Positions 44,031 to 53,485 of a DNA stretch of 64,000 bases are shown piece by piece; within the stretch, counting starts at the first letter, position 1; every line of letters begins with the position of its first letter. The stretch is from an uncultured Spartobacteria bacterium (GTDB taxonomy: Bacteria; Verrucomicrobiota; Verrucomicrobiia; Chthoniobacterales; Chthoniobacteraceae). The translations under genes were made by a program, and so were the position numbers. The notes under the pieces were generated by a model, which saw only the letters and a list, made by a program, of their open reading frames with translations, was not told the origin of the DNA and searched no databases. Location of the stretch: NCBI GenBank assembly GCA_903901425.1, contig CAIURC010000207.1, positions 62,001 through 126,000 on the forward strand, given 5' to 3'.

Positions 44031-45532
44031 CGGAACCTCGCGGCAATAAAAACGGTCATGCCAGCAACCACGAGAATCGCGACACCCACATACATCCAGA
44101 GCAGAGCCCGCTCCCCTACCGCGGCGCCGCCGGAAACCTGCGCCCGGTCGAAGCGGCCCCGGATCTTGCCCTTGCGAAGGAAGCCGTCGTAATGCCGCTG
44201 GATCAGATGGGTCTCAATCTGCCGCATGGTATCCAACACTACCCCGACAACGATCAACAGACTTGTTCCCCCAAAAAACTGGGCGGCGATGTAGGGAACC
44301 TTGAGCTGCTGGGACAGCATCTGAGGCAGAATCGCAATCACCGTCAGGAAAATCGCACCCGCAAAGGTCAGCCGGGTCATGGTAAAATCAAGAAAGTCCG
44401 CTGTCGGCTTCCCTGGCCGCACCCCTGGGATGTAACCCCCGTACTTCTTGAGGTCGTCTGCAATCTGCTGCGGTTGGAACTGAGTCGCCACCCAGAAATA
44501 GCTGAAGAAGAAAATCATCACCGCATACAGGGCGTAATGAACTGGTCCATCCGTAAGAGCAGCGGCGATCTTCCGCGCGATCGGAGCATTCTGAAGCATG
44601 TTCGCGATCGTTGATGGGAACACCAGCAGCGCCTGTGCAAAAATAATAGGCATCACACCCGCGTAGTTCACCTTCAGCGGCATATACTGGGTCTGCCCGC
44701 CGTAAACCTTTCTCCCCACAACGCGCTTTGCATACTGAACACTCACCTTCCGCTGAGCCTGGGTGACGCAGATGACTGCAGCGATCACGAGCAACAGGAA
44801 CGCGATCATCAAAACCAAAACCATCGGACTCACGGAACTGGAGGGAGCACCGCCCGAGGGAACAAATGTTCTCCAAGCCTGAATCAAAGCCGCTGGGAGA
44901 CGAGCGACGATGCCAACCGTGATGATCAAAGACATTCCATTGCCAATCCCCCTCTCCGTGATCTGATCCCCCAACCACATCAGGAACATCGTTCCGGCAG
45001 TCAACGTCACCACGGTGATCGCTCGGAAAATCGGGCCCGGATCCCCTACCAAAGGCGTTCCCAACCGGTTGATCGTATCCATGATCCCGGAAAGAAACGG
45101 ATTCGACTCAGGATGCTCAAATGACACCGCAAGCAGATACCCTTGGAAAATACAAAGGCCGATCGTTGCATACCGGGTGTACTGCATGATCTTCTGCCGC
45201 CCACCGTCCTCCTTGGCAAGCTTCCCCAGTTGGGGAATCACTGCCGTCAAGAGTTGGATCATGATGGAGGCACTGATGTAGGGCATCACACCCAGCGAAA
45301 AAATCGCGCAGTTTTCAAGAGCCCCACCACTGAAGATATTGAACAGAGCTGCAACACTGCCGCCGGCCTGACTGTTGACCTGCGATTCAAACCACTGCTG
45401 AAGGACCGACGCGCTGACCCCGGGACAGCTGATCGCTGCTCCGATGCGGACAACCACCAACATCAGAAGCGAAAACAGCACCCGGTTCCTCAACTCCGGT
45501 ATCTTAAGGGTGTTTTGAAAAGCAGAAATCAT
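44027..45532 (-). CDS. secY: Preprotein translocase subunit SecY
   Basis: The 501-residue protein has ten membrane helices, starting 'MISAFQNTLKIPELRNRVL', with plug-region 'FSGGALENCAIFSLGVMPYISASIMIQLL'-type sequence near 70-95 and 'VQYAKRVVGRKVYGGQTQYMPLKVN' in the cytoplasmic C4 loop region. It is longer than E. coli SecY (443). It forms the export channel used by the many signal-peptide proteins of this window. It follows rplO by 78 bp. Confidence 0.97.
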   Translation of the reverse strand: MISAFQNTLKIPELRNRVLFSLLMLVVVRIGAAISCPGVSASVLQQWFESQVNSQAGGSVAALFNIFSGGALENCAIFSLGVMPYISASIMIQLLTAVIPQLGKLAKEDGGRQKIMQYTRYATIGLCIFQGYLLAVSFEHPESNPFLSGIMDTINRLGTPLVGDPGPIFRAITVVTLTAGTMFLMWLGDQITERGIGNGMSLIITVGIVARLPAALIQAWRTFVPSGGAPSSSVSPMVLVLMIAFLLLVIAAVICVTQAQRKVSVQYAKRVVGRKVYGGQTQYMPLKVNYAGVMPIIFAQALLVFPSTIANMLQNAPIARKIAAALTDGPVHYALYAVMIFFFSYFWVATQFQPQQIADDLKKYGGYIPGVRPGKPTADFLDFTMTRLTFAGAIFLTVIAILPQMLSQQLKVPYIAAQFFGGTSLLIVVGVVLDTMRQIETHLIQRHYDGFLRKGKIRGRFDRAQVSGGAAVGERALLWMYVGVAILVVAGMTVFIAARFR

Positions 45533-45610
45533 GGGTCTTCCTCGTCGCCAGAAGACAAACAGCGACCGTCGGCGGCATCGCCCCGGTCGCAGCTTGAAAT
45601 CGAAAAAGCT

Positions 45611-46057
45611 CTAGCCAACCACTGCCACCGAACCACCCAGTTTCTCAATCTGAGTCCGTGCTGCAGCACTAATCTTGGTCACGGAAATCTTCAGAGCCTT
45701 TGTCAGGCTACCGCCGCCCAGAACCTTGACCCCGGCAACATTGCCACGGACCAAACCGGCCGCACGAAGCAGTTCCTCGGTCACTTCGGACCCTGCATCA
45801 AACCCCTCCAGGTCCGAGAGGTTGACCTCCGCATAGCGAACCTGAAACTGGGTGTTATTAAACCCGCGTTTCGGCATCCGCCGAATCAAAGGCATCTGGC
45901 CGCCCTCGAAACCGAGACGAATGCTGCCACCGGAGCGGGCCTTCTGACCCTTGTGACCTTTACCGCTGGTCTTGCCGTGCCCGCTGCTTTCGCCGCAGCC
46001 GAGCCGCTTGACCCGGTGCTTGGCCCCCGGGCGAGGCTTCAAATTTGTCAGATCCAT
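45611..46057 (-). CDS. rplO: Large-subunit ribosomal protein uL15
   Basis: The 148-residue L15 starts 'MDLTNLKPRPGAKHRVKRLG' and has the Gly-rich 'GESSGHGKTSGKGHKGQKARSG' arm and 'PLIRRMPKRGFNN'. It begins 4 bp after rpsE: the L30 gene (rpmD) that usually lies between is absent. Confidence 0.97.
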   Translation of the reverse strand: MDLTNLKPRPGAKHRVKRLGCGESSGHGKTSGKGHKGQKARSGGSIRLGFEGGQMPLIRRMPKRGFNNTQFQVRYAEVNLSDLEGFDAGSEVTEELLRAAGLVRGNVAGVKVLGGGSLTKALKISVTKISAAARTQIEKLGGSVAVVG

Positions 46058-46061
46058 AAAA

Positions 46062-46610
46062 TTAGCTAGCTACTGCCTCGGTGCGCGGGGCAATCCCACG
46101 TGTCTTGAAGATCTCCTCCCTGCGCCGGAGTTGCCCGAGCGCCTCGATCGTGGCCTTCACCACATTGGCGTGGTTGCTTGAACCAAGCGACTTCGCAAGG
46201 ACATCTTTGATTCCGACCGCCTCAATCACGGCACGCACGCCGCCGCCGGCAATCACCCCCGTCCCGGGGGAGGCAGGCCGAAGAAGCACCCGCCCGCCAC
46301 CGAACTCACCAACCACCTCATGCGGAATGGTGTTGTTCACGGTGGAAATCTTTACGAGGGCCTTCCGAGCGGACTCCGAAGCCTTCCGAATCGCCTCGGA
46401 GACTTCGTTTGCCTTCCCGAACCCGCAACCGACTTTACCGGCGCGATCCCCGGAAACAATCAGAGCACTGAAACTAAAACGCCGCCCACCCTTAACCACC
46501 TTGGCGCACCGATTAATAAACACCACCTTCTCCGTGAGATCGGACTGCTCCCTCTCCGGCTTGGGTTTCTCGCCGCGCCTAGGTCTGTTGCCTTGTTGAA
46601 CTGAAGCCAT
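46062..46610 (-). CDS. rpsE: Small-subunit ribosomal protein uS5
   Basis: The 182-residue S5 has a basic N-terminus ('[20 protein letters not shown]'), the dsRNA-binding-like core '[21 protein letters not shown]', and the C-terminal domain '[18 protein letters not shown]'. It is involved in translational accuracy. The ATG at 46610 lies 7 bp after rplR; the longer open frame runs back into rplR and is not used. Confidence 0.97.
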   Translation of the reverse strand: MASVQQGNRPRRGEKPKPEREQSDLTEKVVFINRCAKVVKGGRRFSFSALIVSGDRAGKVGCGFGKANEVSEAIRKASESARKALVKISTVNNTIPHEVVGEFGGGRVLLRPASPGTGVIAGGGVRAVIEAVGIKDVLAKSLGSSNHANVVKATIEALGQLRRREEIFKTRGIAPRTEAVAS

Positions 46611-46617
46611 ATGTTTT

Positions 46618-46977
46618 TTAGAAATCCAAACCGCCTTCGCGCGCAGCATCCGCCAACGCCTTGACCTTGCCGTGATAAATGTAACCACCGCGGTCGAAAA
46701 CCACGGCACTCACATTCGCTTTCTTTGCCCGCTCCGCCACCAACTTCCCAACCTTCAAAGCCGTTTGAACATTGGGCCGACTCGATGCGTCGGAGCGGAA
46801 CGCTTCCTCGGTGGTGGACACAGATGCCACGGTGCGGCGCTCCTCGTCGTTCACGACCTGCGCGTAAATATGTTGGCCAGAAAAATGCACGGAAAGACGG
46901 GGCCGGGTTCCGGTACCGGAAACCTTCTTCCGGATGCGCTCGTGGCGCAACTTCAATGGGTTTGTTCGAGAAGCCAT
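46618..46977 (-). CDS. rplR: Large-subunit ribosomal protein uL18
   Basis: The 119-residue 5S rRNA-binding protein starts '[19 protein letters not shown]' and has '[18 protein letters not shown]' and '[27 protein letters not shown]'. The ATG at 46977 fits the family; a TTG two codons earlier is the alternative. It follows rplF within a few bases. Confidence 0.97.
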   Translation of the reverse strand: MASRTNPLKLRHERIRKKVSGTGTRPRLSVHFSGQHIYAQVVNDEERRTVASVSTTEEAFRSDASSRPNVQTALKVGKLVAERAKKANVSAVVFDRGGYIYHGKVKALADAAREGGLDF

Positions 46978-46985
46978 ATTCAAAA

Positions 46986-47525
46986 CTATTGCACTGTCTT
47001 GCCTTCTTTCCGGACGATCTGCTCGCCGGCATAACGCACTCCCTTGCCCTTGTACGGCTCAGGCGGGTAATACGCACGGATGTCAGCAGCCACTTGGCCC
47101 ACCAACTGCCGGTCAATCCCCTCAATTTTTACCTTCGTGTTTTCAGCCACGGTCACCTTGATTCCAGCGGGAATCGGGAAAAGGATGTCGTGGGAGAAGC
47201 CAAGATTCAGCTTCAAAGTGCTCCCCTGTACAGCCGCCTTGAAACCCACCCCCTGGATTTCAAGATCCTTAACGAAACCGGTGTTCACCCCGGTAACCAT
47301 GTTGTTGACTAGAGCCCTCGAAAGACCGTGCAATGCACGCACCGAGCGGTCCTCGCCACTGCGGATCAACTCAACCCGGCTGCCCTCCACCTTACCACTG
47401 ATCGCCTTGGGCAACTGCCAGCCGAGTTTGCCCTTCGGGCCCTCGACACTGACAGCACCAGAGGCGCTGATCGTCAACTTCACTTTCTCAGGAAGCTCAA
47501 TAGCCTTTTTTCCGATTCGCGACAT
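46986..47525 (-). CDS. rplF: Large-subunit ribosomal protein uL6
   Basis: The 179-residue L6 starts '[15 protein letters not shown]' and ends with the signature '[25 protein letters not shown]'. It has two duplicated folds and sits near the factor-binding site of the 50S subunit. It lies between rpsH and rplR in the conserved order. Confidence 0.97.
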   Translation of the reverse strand: MSRIGKKAIELPEKVKLTISASGAVSVEGPKGKLGWQLPKAISGKVEGSRVELIRSGEDRSVRALHGLSRALVNNMVTGVNTGFVKDLEIQGVGFKAAVQGSTLKLNLGFSHDILFPIPAGIKVTVAENTKVKIEGIDRQLVGQVAADIRAYYPPEPYKGKGVRYAGEQIVRKEGKTVQ

Positions 47526-47547
47526 AGAATCCTAATTCTGTCTCCGT

Positions 47548-47940
47548 TTACCAAACCAACGCAAGAACTTCCCCACCAACGTTCTGCTTCTTTGCCTCGC
47601 GGCCCGTCAGAACCCCTTTCGGCGTCGAAAGGATTGAAATCCCCAAACCACCGAGAACCCTGGGAATCTCGGTCGCCCCCACATATTTCCTGAGCCCGGG
47701 CTTGCTCACCCGCTTCAAGCCGGTGATCGCAGACTTCCGGTTAACAACCTTGTTGGTGACCTTGATCTGAGGGAAAGCACCGGTGCTGTCCAACTCGTAG
47801 TCTGCAATGTACCCCTCTTTCTTCAGGATCTGGGCGATCTGCGCCTTGATCTTCGAGTAGGGAACCAGCAACTCACGGTGCTGCGAGGCGTTCCTCAGCC
47901 GCGTGAGAAAATCGGCAATCGGGTCTGAAATGTTACTCAT
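47548..47940 (-). CDS. rpsH: Small-subunit ribosomal protein uS8
   Basis: The 130-residue S8 starts 'MSNISDPIADFLTRLRNA' and ends 'GVLTGREAKKQNVGGEVLALVW', the classic C-terminal motif. It binds 16S helix 21 and, in E. coli, represses the spc operon. It follows rplE directly: the S14 gene usually between them is missing, leaving a 34-bp gap. Confidence 0.97.
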   Translation of the reverse strand: MSNISDPIADFLTRLRNASQHRELLVPYSKIKAQIAQILKKEGYIADYELDSTGAFPQIKVTNKVVNRKSAITGLKRVSKPGLRKYVGATEIPRVLGGLGISILSTPKGVLTGREAKKQNVGGEVLALVW

Positions 47941-47974
47941 ATCTTACTTTGTCGTTTCAACTCCACTCTGCACC

Positions 47975-48547
47975 TTAAGCAGCCTTCTCGGCCGTGCGCT
48001 TTGCCCGGTCTGAGAACGGCATCCCGAGCTCCGACAGCAACGACTTCGCCTCAGCGTTTGTCGTGGCAGTGGTGACGATGGTCACGTCAAACCCGATGTT
48101 CCTCTTGATCTTATCCAACTCGACCTCAGGAAAAATCGACTGGTCCGTAACTCCCAACGTATAGTTCCCTTGGCCGTCGAAGGCACGTCCGGACACACCA
48201 CGAAAATCGCGAATCCTTGGCAACGCCATCTTAATCAAACGTTCCAAAAACTCAAACATCGGCTCCCCCCGAAGAGTCACCTTGGCGCCAATCGCCTGCT
48301 CCTTCCGAAGCTTGAAATTGGCGATGCTCTTCTTCGAGCGGGTCTCCGCAGGCTTCTGGCCCGTGATCAGAGCCAACTCAGCCTTGGCATCCTCCAGAGC
48401 CTGCTTCCCATCCGCCTGGGATCCAATACAGGTGTTGACGACCACCTTGGTGACCTTCGGTACCTGATGGACATTCTTATACCCGTGCTTCTCCACCAGC
48501 GCTGGAATAACGCGGGTTTTGTAGTGATTCAAAAGTTCAGCAGCCAT
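47975..48547 (-). CDS. rplE: Large-subunit ribosomal protein uL5
   Basis: The 190-residue 5S rRNA-binding protein has 'NVHQVPKVTKVVVNTCIGSQ', 'LITGQKPAETRSKKSIANFKLR' and 'NYTLGVTDQSIFPEV', all family hallmarks. It forms part of the central protuberance and bridges to S13. It starts 6 bp after rplX. Confidence 0.97.
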   Translation of the reverse strand: MAAELLNHYKTRVIPALVEKHGYKNVHQVPKVTKVVVNTCIGSQADGKQALEDAKAELALITGQKPAETRSKKSIANFKLRKEQAIGAKVTLRGEPMFEFLERLIKMALPRIRDFRGVSGRAFDGQGNYTLGVTDQSIFPEVELDKIKRNIGFDVTIVTTATTNAEAKSLLSELGMPFSDRAKRTAEKAA

Positions 48548-48553
48548 AAATAC

Positions 48554-48817
48554 TTACTCCTTGGAACCGGCCTTTGCCGCCTTTTCAACCAAGCGGACGT
48601 TGGACACATGGATAGGCCCCTCGCGCTGCGCGATGGAACCTTGAGGGTTGTCCTGGGACTTTCTGAGGTGCTTCTTGATCATCCGCACGCCTTCCACCAG
48701 CACTTGCTCACGATTGGCAATCACCTGGAGAACCTTCCCCTTCTGCCCGGAGTGATTGCCAGACACGACCTCCACCTGATCCCCCTTGGAAACATGAAAC
48801 TTCTTTCTGCTCATCAC
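48554..48817 (-). CDS. rplX: Large-subunit ribosomal protein uL24
   Basis: The 87-residue L24 has a KOW motif: '[22 protein letters not shown]'. It initiates 50S assembly. Its ATG overlaps the rplN stop (ATGA). It is somewhat shorter than E. coli L24 (104), ending in a lysine-rich tail. Confidence 0.96.
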   Translation of the reverse strand: MMSRKKFHVSKGDQVEVVSGNHSGQKGKVLQVIANREQVLVEGVRMIKKHLRKSQDNPQGSIAQREGPIHVSNVRLVEKAAKAGSKE

Positions 48818-49182
48818 AAAACCTCCGGCGCAAGAGACACAATCTTCATGAAATTCTTCTCCCGGAGCTCGCGCGCCACCGGGCCAAAAATGCGGGTACC
48901 CCTTGGGTTCTGGTCCTTGTCAATGATAACAATGGCGTTGTTGTCGAAACGCAGATAGCTGCCGTCTTCCCGCCGAATCGGCTGCTTGGTCCGCACGACC
49001 ACAGCCCGGACAACCTCGCCCTTCTTCACCGTGCCGCCGCTGTTTGCCTCACGGATATGGGCGGTGATCACATCACCCACCCCAGCCTCGAGGGCGTCCC
49101 CCTTGCCGATCACACCGATCATCTTTGCCAGACGAGCGCCCGTGTTGTCGGCCACATCAACCCTAGATCTTACTTGCAACAT
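48814..49182 (-). CDS. rplN: Large-subunit ribosomal protein uL14
   Basis: The 122-residue L14 starts '[18 protein letters not shown]' and has '[22 protein letters not shown]' and the C-terminal '[22 protein letters not shown]'. Its length is the exact family standard. It makes intersubunit contacts. Confidence 0.97.
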   Translation of the reverse strand: MLQVRSRVDVADNTGARLAKMIGVIGKGDALEAGVGDVITAHIREANSGGTVKKGEVVRAVVVRTKQPIRREDGSYLRFDNNAIVIIDKDQNPRGTRIFGPVARELREKNFMKIVSLAPEVL

Positions 49183-49188
49183 AAACTT

Positions 49189-49470
49189 TTAGTGTTTGAT
49201 AACCTCCACCAGACGCCACCGCTTGAGCTTGCTCAAAGGGCGAACCTCCATGATCCGCACGGTGTCCCCAACCTGCGCAACCGACTCCTCGTCATGCACG
49301 TAAAACCGTTTCACCTGCTTGATGATCTTTCCAAACTTCGGATGCGGGACCCGGGAAACGGTCTCCACAACTGCCGTCTTTGACATGCGGTTGGAGACGA
49401 CCTGACCCACGCGCTCTTTCCTCAGGTTTCTTGCCTCAGCCACACCGGACTCTTGATTTGCTTCGCTCAT
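49189..49470 (-). CDS. rpsQ: Small-subunit ribosomal protein uS17
   Basis: The 93-residue S17 has the OB-fold core 'KERVGQVVSNRMSKTAVVETV', 'YVHDEESVAQVGDTVRIMEVRPLSKLKRWRLVEV'-type region and a short acidic N-terminal tail. It starts 2 bp after rpmC. Confidence 0.96.
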   Translation of the reverse strand: MSEANQESGVAEARNLRKERVGQVVSNRMSKTAVVETVSRVPHPKFGKIIKQVKRFYVHDEESVAQVGDTVRIMEVRPLSKLKRWRLVEVIKH

Positions 49471-49472
49471 TG

Positions 49473-49679
49473 TTATGCCTTTTTCGGTTCGCTCACCCTC
49501 TTCTGTGTCAGCACGGTCTCCACCCTGGCAGCCTCACGCCGCAGGGCCTTCAGTTCGCTGGGCTTTTCGAGCTGCCCAGTCTTCTGCTTGACGCGCAGAT
49601 GGAAAATCTCCTCGCTCAACTGCCCGCGGCGAGCCGACAACTCGGAAAGGCTCAACTCTCGAATCTCCTGAATTTTCAT
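49473..49679 (-). CDS. rpmC: Large-subunit ribosomal protein uL29
   Basis: The 68-residue helical hairpin protein starts 'MKIQEIRELSLSELSARRG' and contains 'EEIFHLRVKQKTGQLEKPSEL'. It lies at the peptide exit tunnel, where trigger factor and SRP dock. It follows rplP by 7 bp. Confidence 0.96.
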   Translation of the reverse strand: MKIQEIRELSLSELSARRGQLSEEIFHLRVKQKTGQLEKPSELKALRREAARVETVLTQKRVSEPKKA

Positions 49680-49686
49680 AGTCTTA

Positions 49687-50109
49687 TCAAGCGGTAGCGC
49701 GGTGCCGGGTCAAGAACTTGGTCCGGATTGGCAGCTTATCAGCAGCCAGACGCAGCGATTCCCGCGCCAGGGACTCAGGAATCCCGTCCAGTTCGAACAG
49801 GATGTTTCCGGGCCTGACGGTCGCAACCCAATACTCAGGAGCCCCCTTACCTTTACCCATCCGGGTCTCAGGCGGACGAGCGGTCACCGACTTGTCTGGG
49901 AATACCCGAATCCAGAGCTTCCCCTTGCGCTTCATGTTGCGAGTGAGCGCCACACGGGCTGCCTCAATCTGCGTGTTGGTCACCCAAGCACGCTCCAACG
50001 TCTGGAGAGCAAACGCTCCGAAATCAATGTTCACATTCCGCGATGCAGTCCCTGCGCGACTGCCACGCTGAGTCTTGCGGTACTTCACCCTCTTGGGCAT
50101 CAAAGGCAT
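49687..50109 (-). CDS. rplP: Large-subunit ribosomal protein uL16
   Basis: The 140-residue L16 has '[13 protein letters not shown]' and '[23 protein letters not shown]'. It contacts tRNA in the A site. Two in-frame ATGs three codons apart are possible; AAGGAA is better placed for the first. Confidence 0.97.
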   Translation of the reverse strand: MPLMPKRVKYRKTQRGSRAGTASRNVNIDFGAFALQTLERAWVTNTQIEAARVALTRNMKRKGKLWIRVFPDKSVTARPPETRMGKGKGAPEYWVATVRPGNILFELDGIPESLARESLRLAADKLPIRTKFLTRHRATA

Positions 50110-50152
50110 AATCTTATTCCTTCCTTTTTAAAAATAACTTTTGTGGACCCAA

Positions 50153-50827
50153 TCACGCAGCAGCACCGGAGTGCGCCTTCTCTGATTTTTCGGCCGCAGG
50201 AAGCTCAGGCTTCCGGCAGATCCAGCACTTCACACCAATCACGCCGTATGTGGTCTTCGCCTCTGCGAAACCATAATCGATTGGGGTGCGCAGGGTGTGC
50301 AGAGGGATTTTTCCCTCCCTGTACCACTCAGCCCGGCTGATCTCAGCGCCACCGAGTCGCCCCGAGCACCGAACCTTGATGCCGTCAGCCCCAAAATCCA
50401 TGGTCGTCTGAATGGCTTTCTTCATTGCACGCCGGAACGAAATGCGCCGCTCCATCTGAAGCGCGACGTTCTCTGCGACCAATTGCGCATCGAGTTCCGG
50501 AGTCTTGATCTCCTGAATATCAATCTTCACCGATTTGCCGCCCGACATGTCTGAGATGTCCTTGGTCAGCCCTTCAATCTCCGCCCCCTTACGACCGATC
50601 ACGATGCCAGGACGGGCGGTGTGAATGGTGACACGGATGCTGTTCCATGCCCGCTCGATCGTCACACGCGAGACAGCAGCCAAACGAAGCTTGTCCTTCA
50701 CGTACTGCCTGATCTTCAGGTCAGACTGCAGGAAGTCAGGCAACTCCTTTGGGGAAGCAAACCAGCGCGAACGCCAGTCCCTGCTCACTGCCAGACGATA
50801 ACCGATCGGATTGACTTTCTGTCCCAT
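50153..50827 (-). CDS. rpsC: Small-subunit ribosomal protein uS3
   Basis: The 224-residue S3 starts '[20 protein letters not shown]'. It has the KH domain '[18 protein letters not shown]' (GxxG loop) and C-terminal '[20 protein letters not shown]'. It guards the mRNA entry channel. AGGAG precedes the start, and the C-terminus ends in a short Ala/Lys/Glu tail. Confidence 0.97.
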   Translation of the reverse strand: MGQKVNPIGYRLAVSRDWRSRWFASPKELPDFLQSDLKIRQYVKDKLRLAAVSRVTIERAWNSIRVTIHTARPGIVIGRKGAEIEGLTKDISDMSGGKSVKIDIQEIKTPELDAQLVAENVALQMERRISFRRAMKKAIQTTMDFGADGIKVRCSGRLGGAEISRAEWYREGKIPLHTLRTPIDYGFAEAKTTYGVIGVKCWICRKPELPAAEKSEKAHSGAAA

Positions 50828-50853
50828 AAAAACTCCTAGATCTTCTTTGCCAA

Positions 50854-51195
50854 TTAAGCCTTCACGCCATCACTCAAAACAATCCGGATGTGACTGGTCC
50901 GCTTTCGGATCGGTCCGGCACTGCCGCGCGCCTTTGGTTGGAACCGCTTAAACGTCGGCCCCTCACCCACGGTTGCCTCGAGGACCACCAGGTTCTCTGC
51001 CCGCAGATTGTTGTTATTCTCGGCATTCGCAACAGCGCTCTTCAGCGTCTTGGCGACCAAACCGGCAGCCTTTTTCGGGCTAAAGGTCACCACATCCAAG
51101 GCCGCTGAAACGCTCAAGCCTTGGATCTCGCGCGTCACCTCCCGCGCCTTGAAGGCGGAGATACGCGCACCTTTGTAAATTGATTTAATCTGCAT
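50854..51195 (-). CDS. rplV: Large-subunit ribosomal protein uL22
   Basis: The 113-residue L22 has '[21 protein letters not shown]', '[23 protein letters not shown]' and the tunnel-loop region ending '[12 protein letters not shown]'. The ATG at 51195 gives the family length; the open frame runs upstream into the inserted gene. A 41-bp gap separates it from that gene. Confidence 0.97.
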   Translation of the reverse strand: MQIKSIYKGARISAFKAREVTREIQGLSVSAALDVVTFSPKKAAGLVAKTLKSAVANAENNNNLRAENLVVLEATVGEGPTFKRFQPKARGSAGPIRKRTSHIRIVLSDGVKA

Positions 51196-51236
51196 GGTAT
51201 ACGCTTTTGATTTTTCTAGTCCCTTTATTTCTAAAA

Positions 51237-52016
51237 TTAACGTCTTGCATCGACCCGGACCGAGTCCCCCTCTGTGATGCTGCCCTCCTGCAACCCGGCT
51301 AAACCGGAATTGTCTAGAAGAAGCGCACACACCCGAGCCCTTACATCCACAGCCCGGGCCCTGCCTATTACTTTGTCGCCACGCTCTATGACAAATGGTG
51401 TTCCGACCCGCACTTGGCTCTCAGCGCCAGTTGAGGCAACAATGACGCCTAAACCTCTCTCAATACTGAGAACAACAGCGCGGCTGCCTGCACCGGCACT
51501 ACCAGCGAACTCCAGTGGAAGTGAGCCCGCCCCCAGCGAACGATGCGCCGACTTTAACTGGCTCCTGACCACCACTGCCGCCTCAGCATCCGAGGATTCG
51601 AGTACCGGAAGGTAAACGGCCAGAGCATCCACCAAGGATTGCAACGAGTCCCTGAGCGCCTTTCTTTGAGCCTCACTATGCCGGAGATCATTCACTGCAC
51701 TGACCAACCGCTGTTCAACCAGAGACTCACCAGCTCCGCTGCCTCCCATCCCCAAGGCTTCTAACCGGAGACGGAGTGCTTCAATCTGACGAGCGAAAAC
51801 CTCGTTTTGTGCCGCCAGAGCAACGTGCTCCCGTTCAAGCGCCTCGGACCTAGACTCCACATCTAGAACCGCCGCAGCGGCCCCTGGCCCCTGCCGACTC
51901 GAAACTAACGTGACATCTTTAAAAGAACTATCCCCGCGCGCCGCCGGACTTGCCGACGCTAAACACGCAACCAGAAGACTGAAGCTGAGACGGAAGCCAC
52001 TGAAAGACCCGCTCAT
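51237..52016 (-). CDS. Exported coiled-coil protein with C-terminal beta domain, inserted in the S10 operon
   Basis: This 259-residue protein is not ribosomal. Residues 1-28 form a signal peptide ('LSFSLLVACLASASPAARG'). Residues 52-88 and about 100-131 are heptad-patterned coiled coil ('REHVALAAQNEVFARQIEAL'). Residues 178-257 form a compact beta domain: 'VVLSIERGLGVIVAS', 'QVRVGTPFVIERGDKVIG' and 'DSVRVDAR', a layout like the periplasmic MreC beta domain. I infer a periplasmic or envelope-anchored scaffold, but no family is certain. It lies 18 bp after rpsS and 41 bp before rplV, in the same direction, so it must be made with the ribosomal proteins unless it has its own control. No strong ribosome site precedes its ATG. 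Confidence 0.85.
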   Translation of the reverse strand: MSGSFSGFRLSFSLLVACLASASPAARGDSSFKDVTLVSSRQGPGAAAAVLDVESRSEALEREHVALAAQNEVFARQIEALRLRLEALGMGGSGAGESLVEQRLVSAVNDLRHSEAQRKALRDSLQSLVDALAVYLPVLESSDAEAAVVVRSQLKSAHRSLGAGSLPLEFAGSAGAGSRAVVLSIERGLGVIVASTGAESQVRVGTPFVIERGDKVIGRARAVDVRARVCALLLDNSGLAGLQEGSITEGDSVRVDARR

Positions 52017-52034
52017 GCACCAGCCAAGAGGGCA

Positions 52035-52313
52035 CTACTTCGACACCTTCGCGGTGTGTGAACCGTGCTTCTTGAAAATCCGAGTCGGAGAAAATTCCCC
52101 GAGTTTATGACCAACCATGTTTTCTGTGACAAAAACAGAGTTAAAGATCTTGCCGTTGTGAACAAGAAAAGTGTGGCCAACGAACTCAGGGGTGATTGTG
52201 GACCTGCGGGACCAGGTCTTAATGGGCTTTTTCACCCCTGCATCGTTGAGCTTATCGATCTTCTCGAACAAGTGCTGTTCGACAAACGGACCCTTCTTAA
52301 GTGAGCGACCCAT
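52035..52313 (-). CDS. rpsS: Small-subunit ribosomal protein uS19
   Basis: The 92-residue S19 starts '[19 protein letters not shown]' and contains '[23 protein letters not shown]' and '[12 protein letters not shown]'. It sits in the 30S head next to S13. It is the last ribosomal gene before the inserted coiled-coil gene. Confidence 0.97.
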   Translation of the reverse strand: MGRSLKKGPFVEQHLFEKIDKLNDAGVKKPIKTWSRRSTITPEFVGHTFLVHNGKIFNSVFVTENMVGHKLGEFSPTRIFKKHGSHTAKVSK

Positions 52314-52324
52314 ACTAGTAATCG

Positions 52325-53176
52325 TTATTTAGACTTCTTCTTGGAAACACGGCGTTCGACGATGAAATTGTTGCTCGTCTTGTGCTTGCGCCGCGTCTTG
52401 AACCCCTTCGACAACTGGCCCCAAGGCGACTCAGGATGCTGCCTACCACCACCACCTTTGGACTTACCCTGCCCCCCACCCATGGGGTGGTCCACAGGGT
52501 TCATCGCCATCCCTCGAACGGTCGGGCGCACACCGAGCCAGCGGCTACGGCCTGCCTTGCCAGAAGAGACGTTCATGTGGTCCACATTCCCGACCTGGCC
52601 GATCGTAGCGTAACAACCTTCATGCAACTTCCGGATCTCTCCAGAGGGCATCCGAACCAACGCGTACCCTGCCTCACGGTTGCTCAGGATAACCTGTTGG
52701 CCAGCGCTCCGTGCGATCTGACCACCACGACCGGGAACGAGTTCAACGTTGTGAATCGCGGTACCGAGAGGGATGTCGCGCAGCGGCATTGCGTTCCCGA
52801 CCTCTGGCGCACTGTTGTCGCCCGCGACAACCTTCGAACCAACCTGGAGACCGACCGGAGCAAGGATGTAAGCCTTTGCACCGTCAGGATACTGGAGTAG
52901 AGCAATCCGAGCGCTCCGGTTCGGGTCGTACTCAATGCCAACAACTTCCGCTGCCACCCCGCGCCTGCTGCGCTTGAAATCAATCACCCGATACTTCTGC
53001 TTGTGACCTCCACCAATGTGGCGGGCCGTCAGACGACCGTTGTTGTTCCGCCCACCGGACTTCTTTTTGGTTTCGAGGAGCGACTTCTCGGGGGTGTGCT
53101 TTGTGATCTCATCAAAAGCCGGCAGCGCCTTGAAGCGGTTTGTCGGTGTGAAAGGCCTGAATGTCTTAAGAGCCAT
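52325..53176 (-). CDS. rplB: Large-subunit ribosomal protein uL2
   Basis: The 283-residue L2 has the RNA-binding domain with '[20 protein letters not shown]' and the C-terminal '[23 protein letters not shown]', with the essential His of the peptidyl-transferase area. The end is very basic. It follows rplW by 24 bp. Confidence 0.97.
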   Translation of the reverse strand: MALKTFRPFTPTNRFKALPAFDEITKHTPEKSLLETKKKSGGRNNNGRLTARHIGGGHKQKYRVIDFKRSRRGVAAEVVGIEYDPNRSARIALLQYPDGAKAYILAPVGLQVGSKVVAGDNSAPEVGNAMPLRDIPLGTAIHNVELVPGRGGQIARSAGQQVILSNREAGYALVRMPSGEIRKLHEGCYATIGQVGNVDHMNVSSGKAGRSRWLGVRPTVRGMAMNPVDHPMGGGQGKSKGGGGRQHPESPWGQLSKGFKTRRKHKTSNNFIVERRVSKKKSK

Positions 53177-53200
53177 AAAATTTCTGCTTTATACCCCGAA

Positions 53201-53485
53201 CTACGCGAGGTCGATTTTTTCTCCGGCCTTCAAGCGGACAATTGCCCGCTTCCAATGCGCCTTACGACCGAAAGCGGCCGTGCGCTCCCGCTTCTTCTTG
53301 CCGGCATAGTTGGAGGTGTTCACCGAAAGAACCTTGGTTTTGAACAGGTGCTCAACAGCGGACTTGATCTCAAGCTTGTTCGCTGAGGGGCTGACTCTGA
53401 AAAAGTAGCGGTTCTCCTTCTCACAAAGAAGCTGTGCCTTCTCGGTGAGGCTGATGTTTTGGATGATCTCGTGAGGGTGATTCAT
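53201..53485 (-). CDS. rplW: Large-subunit ribosomal protein uL23
   Basis: The 94-residue L23 has 'PHEIIQNISLTEKAQLL', 'YFFRVSPSANKLEIKSAVEHLF' and 'VNTSNYAGKKKR'. It marks the tunnel exit and docks trigger factor and SRP. Its ATG overlaps the rplD stop (ATGA). Confidence 0.96.
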   Translation of the reverse strand: MNHPHEIIQNISLTEKAQLLCEKENRYFFRVSPSANKLEIKSAVEHLFKTKVLSVNTSNYAGKKKRERTAAFGRKAHWKRAIVRLKAGEKIDLA

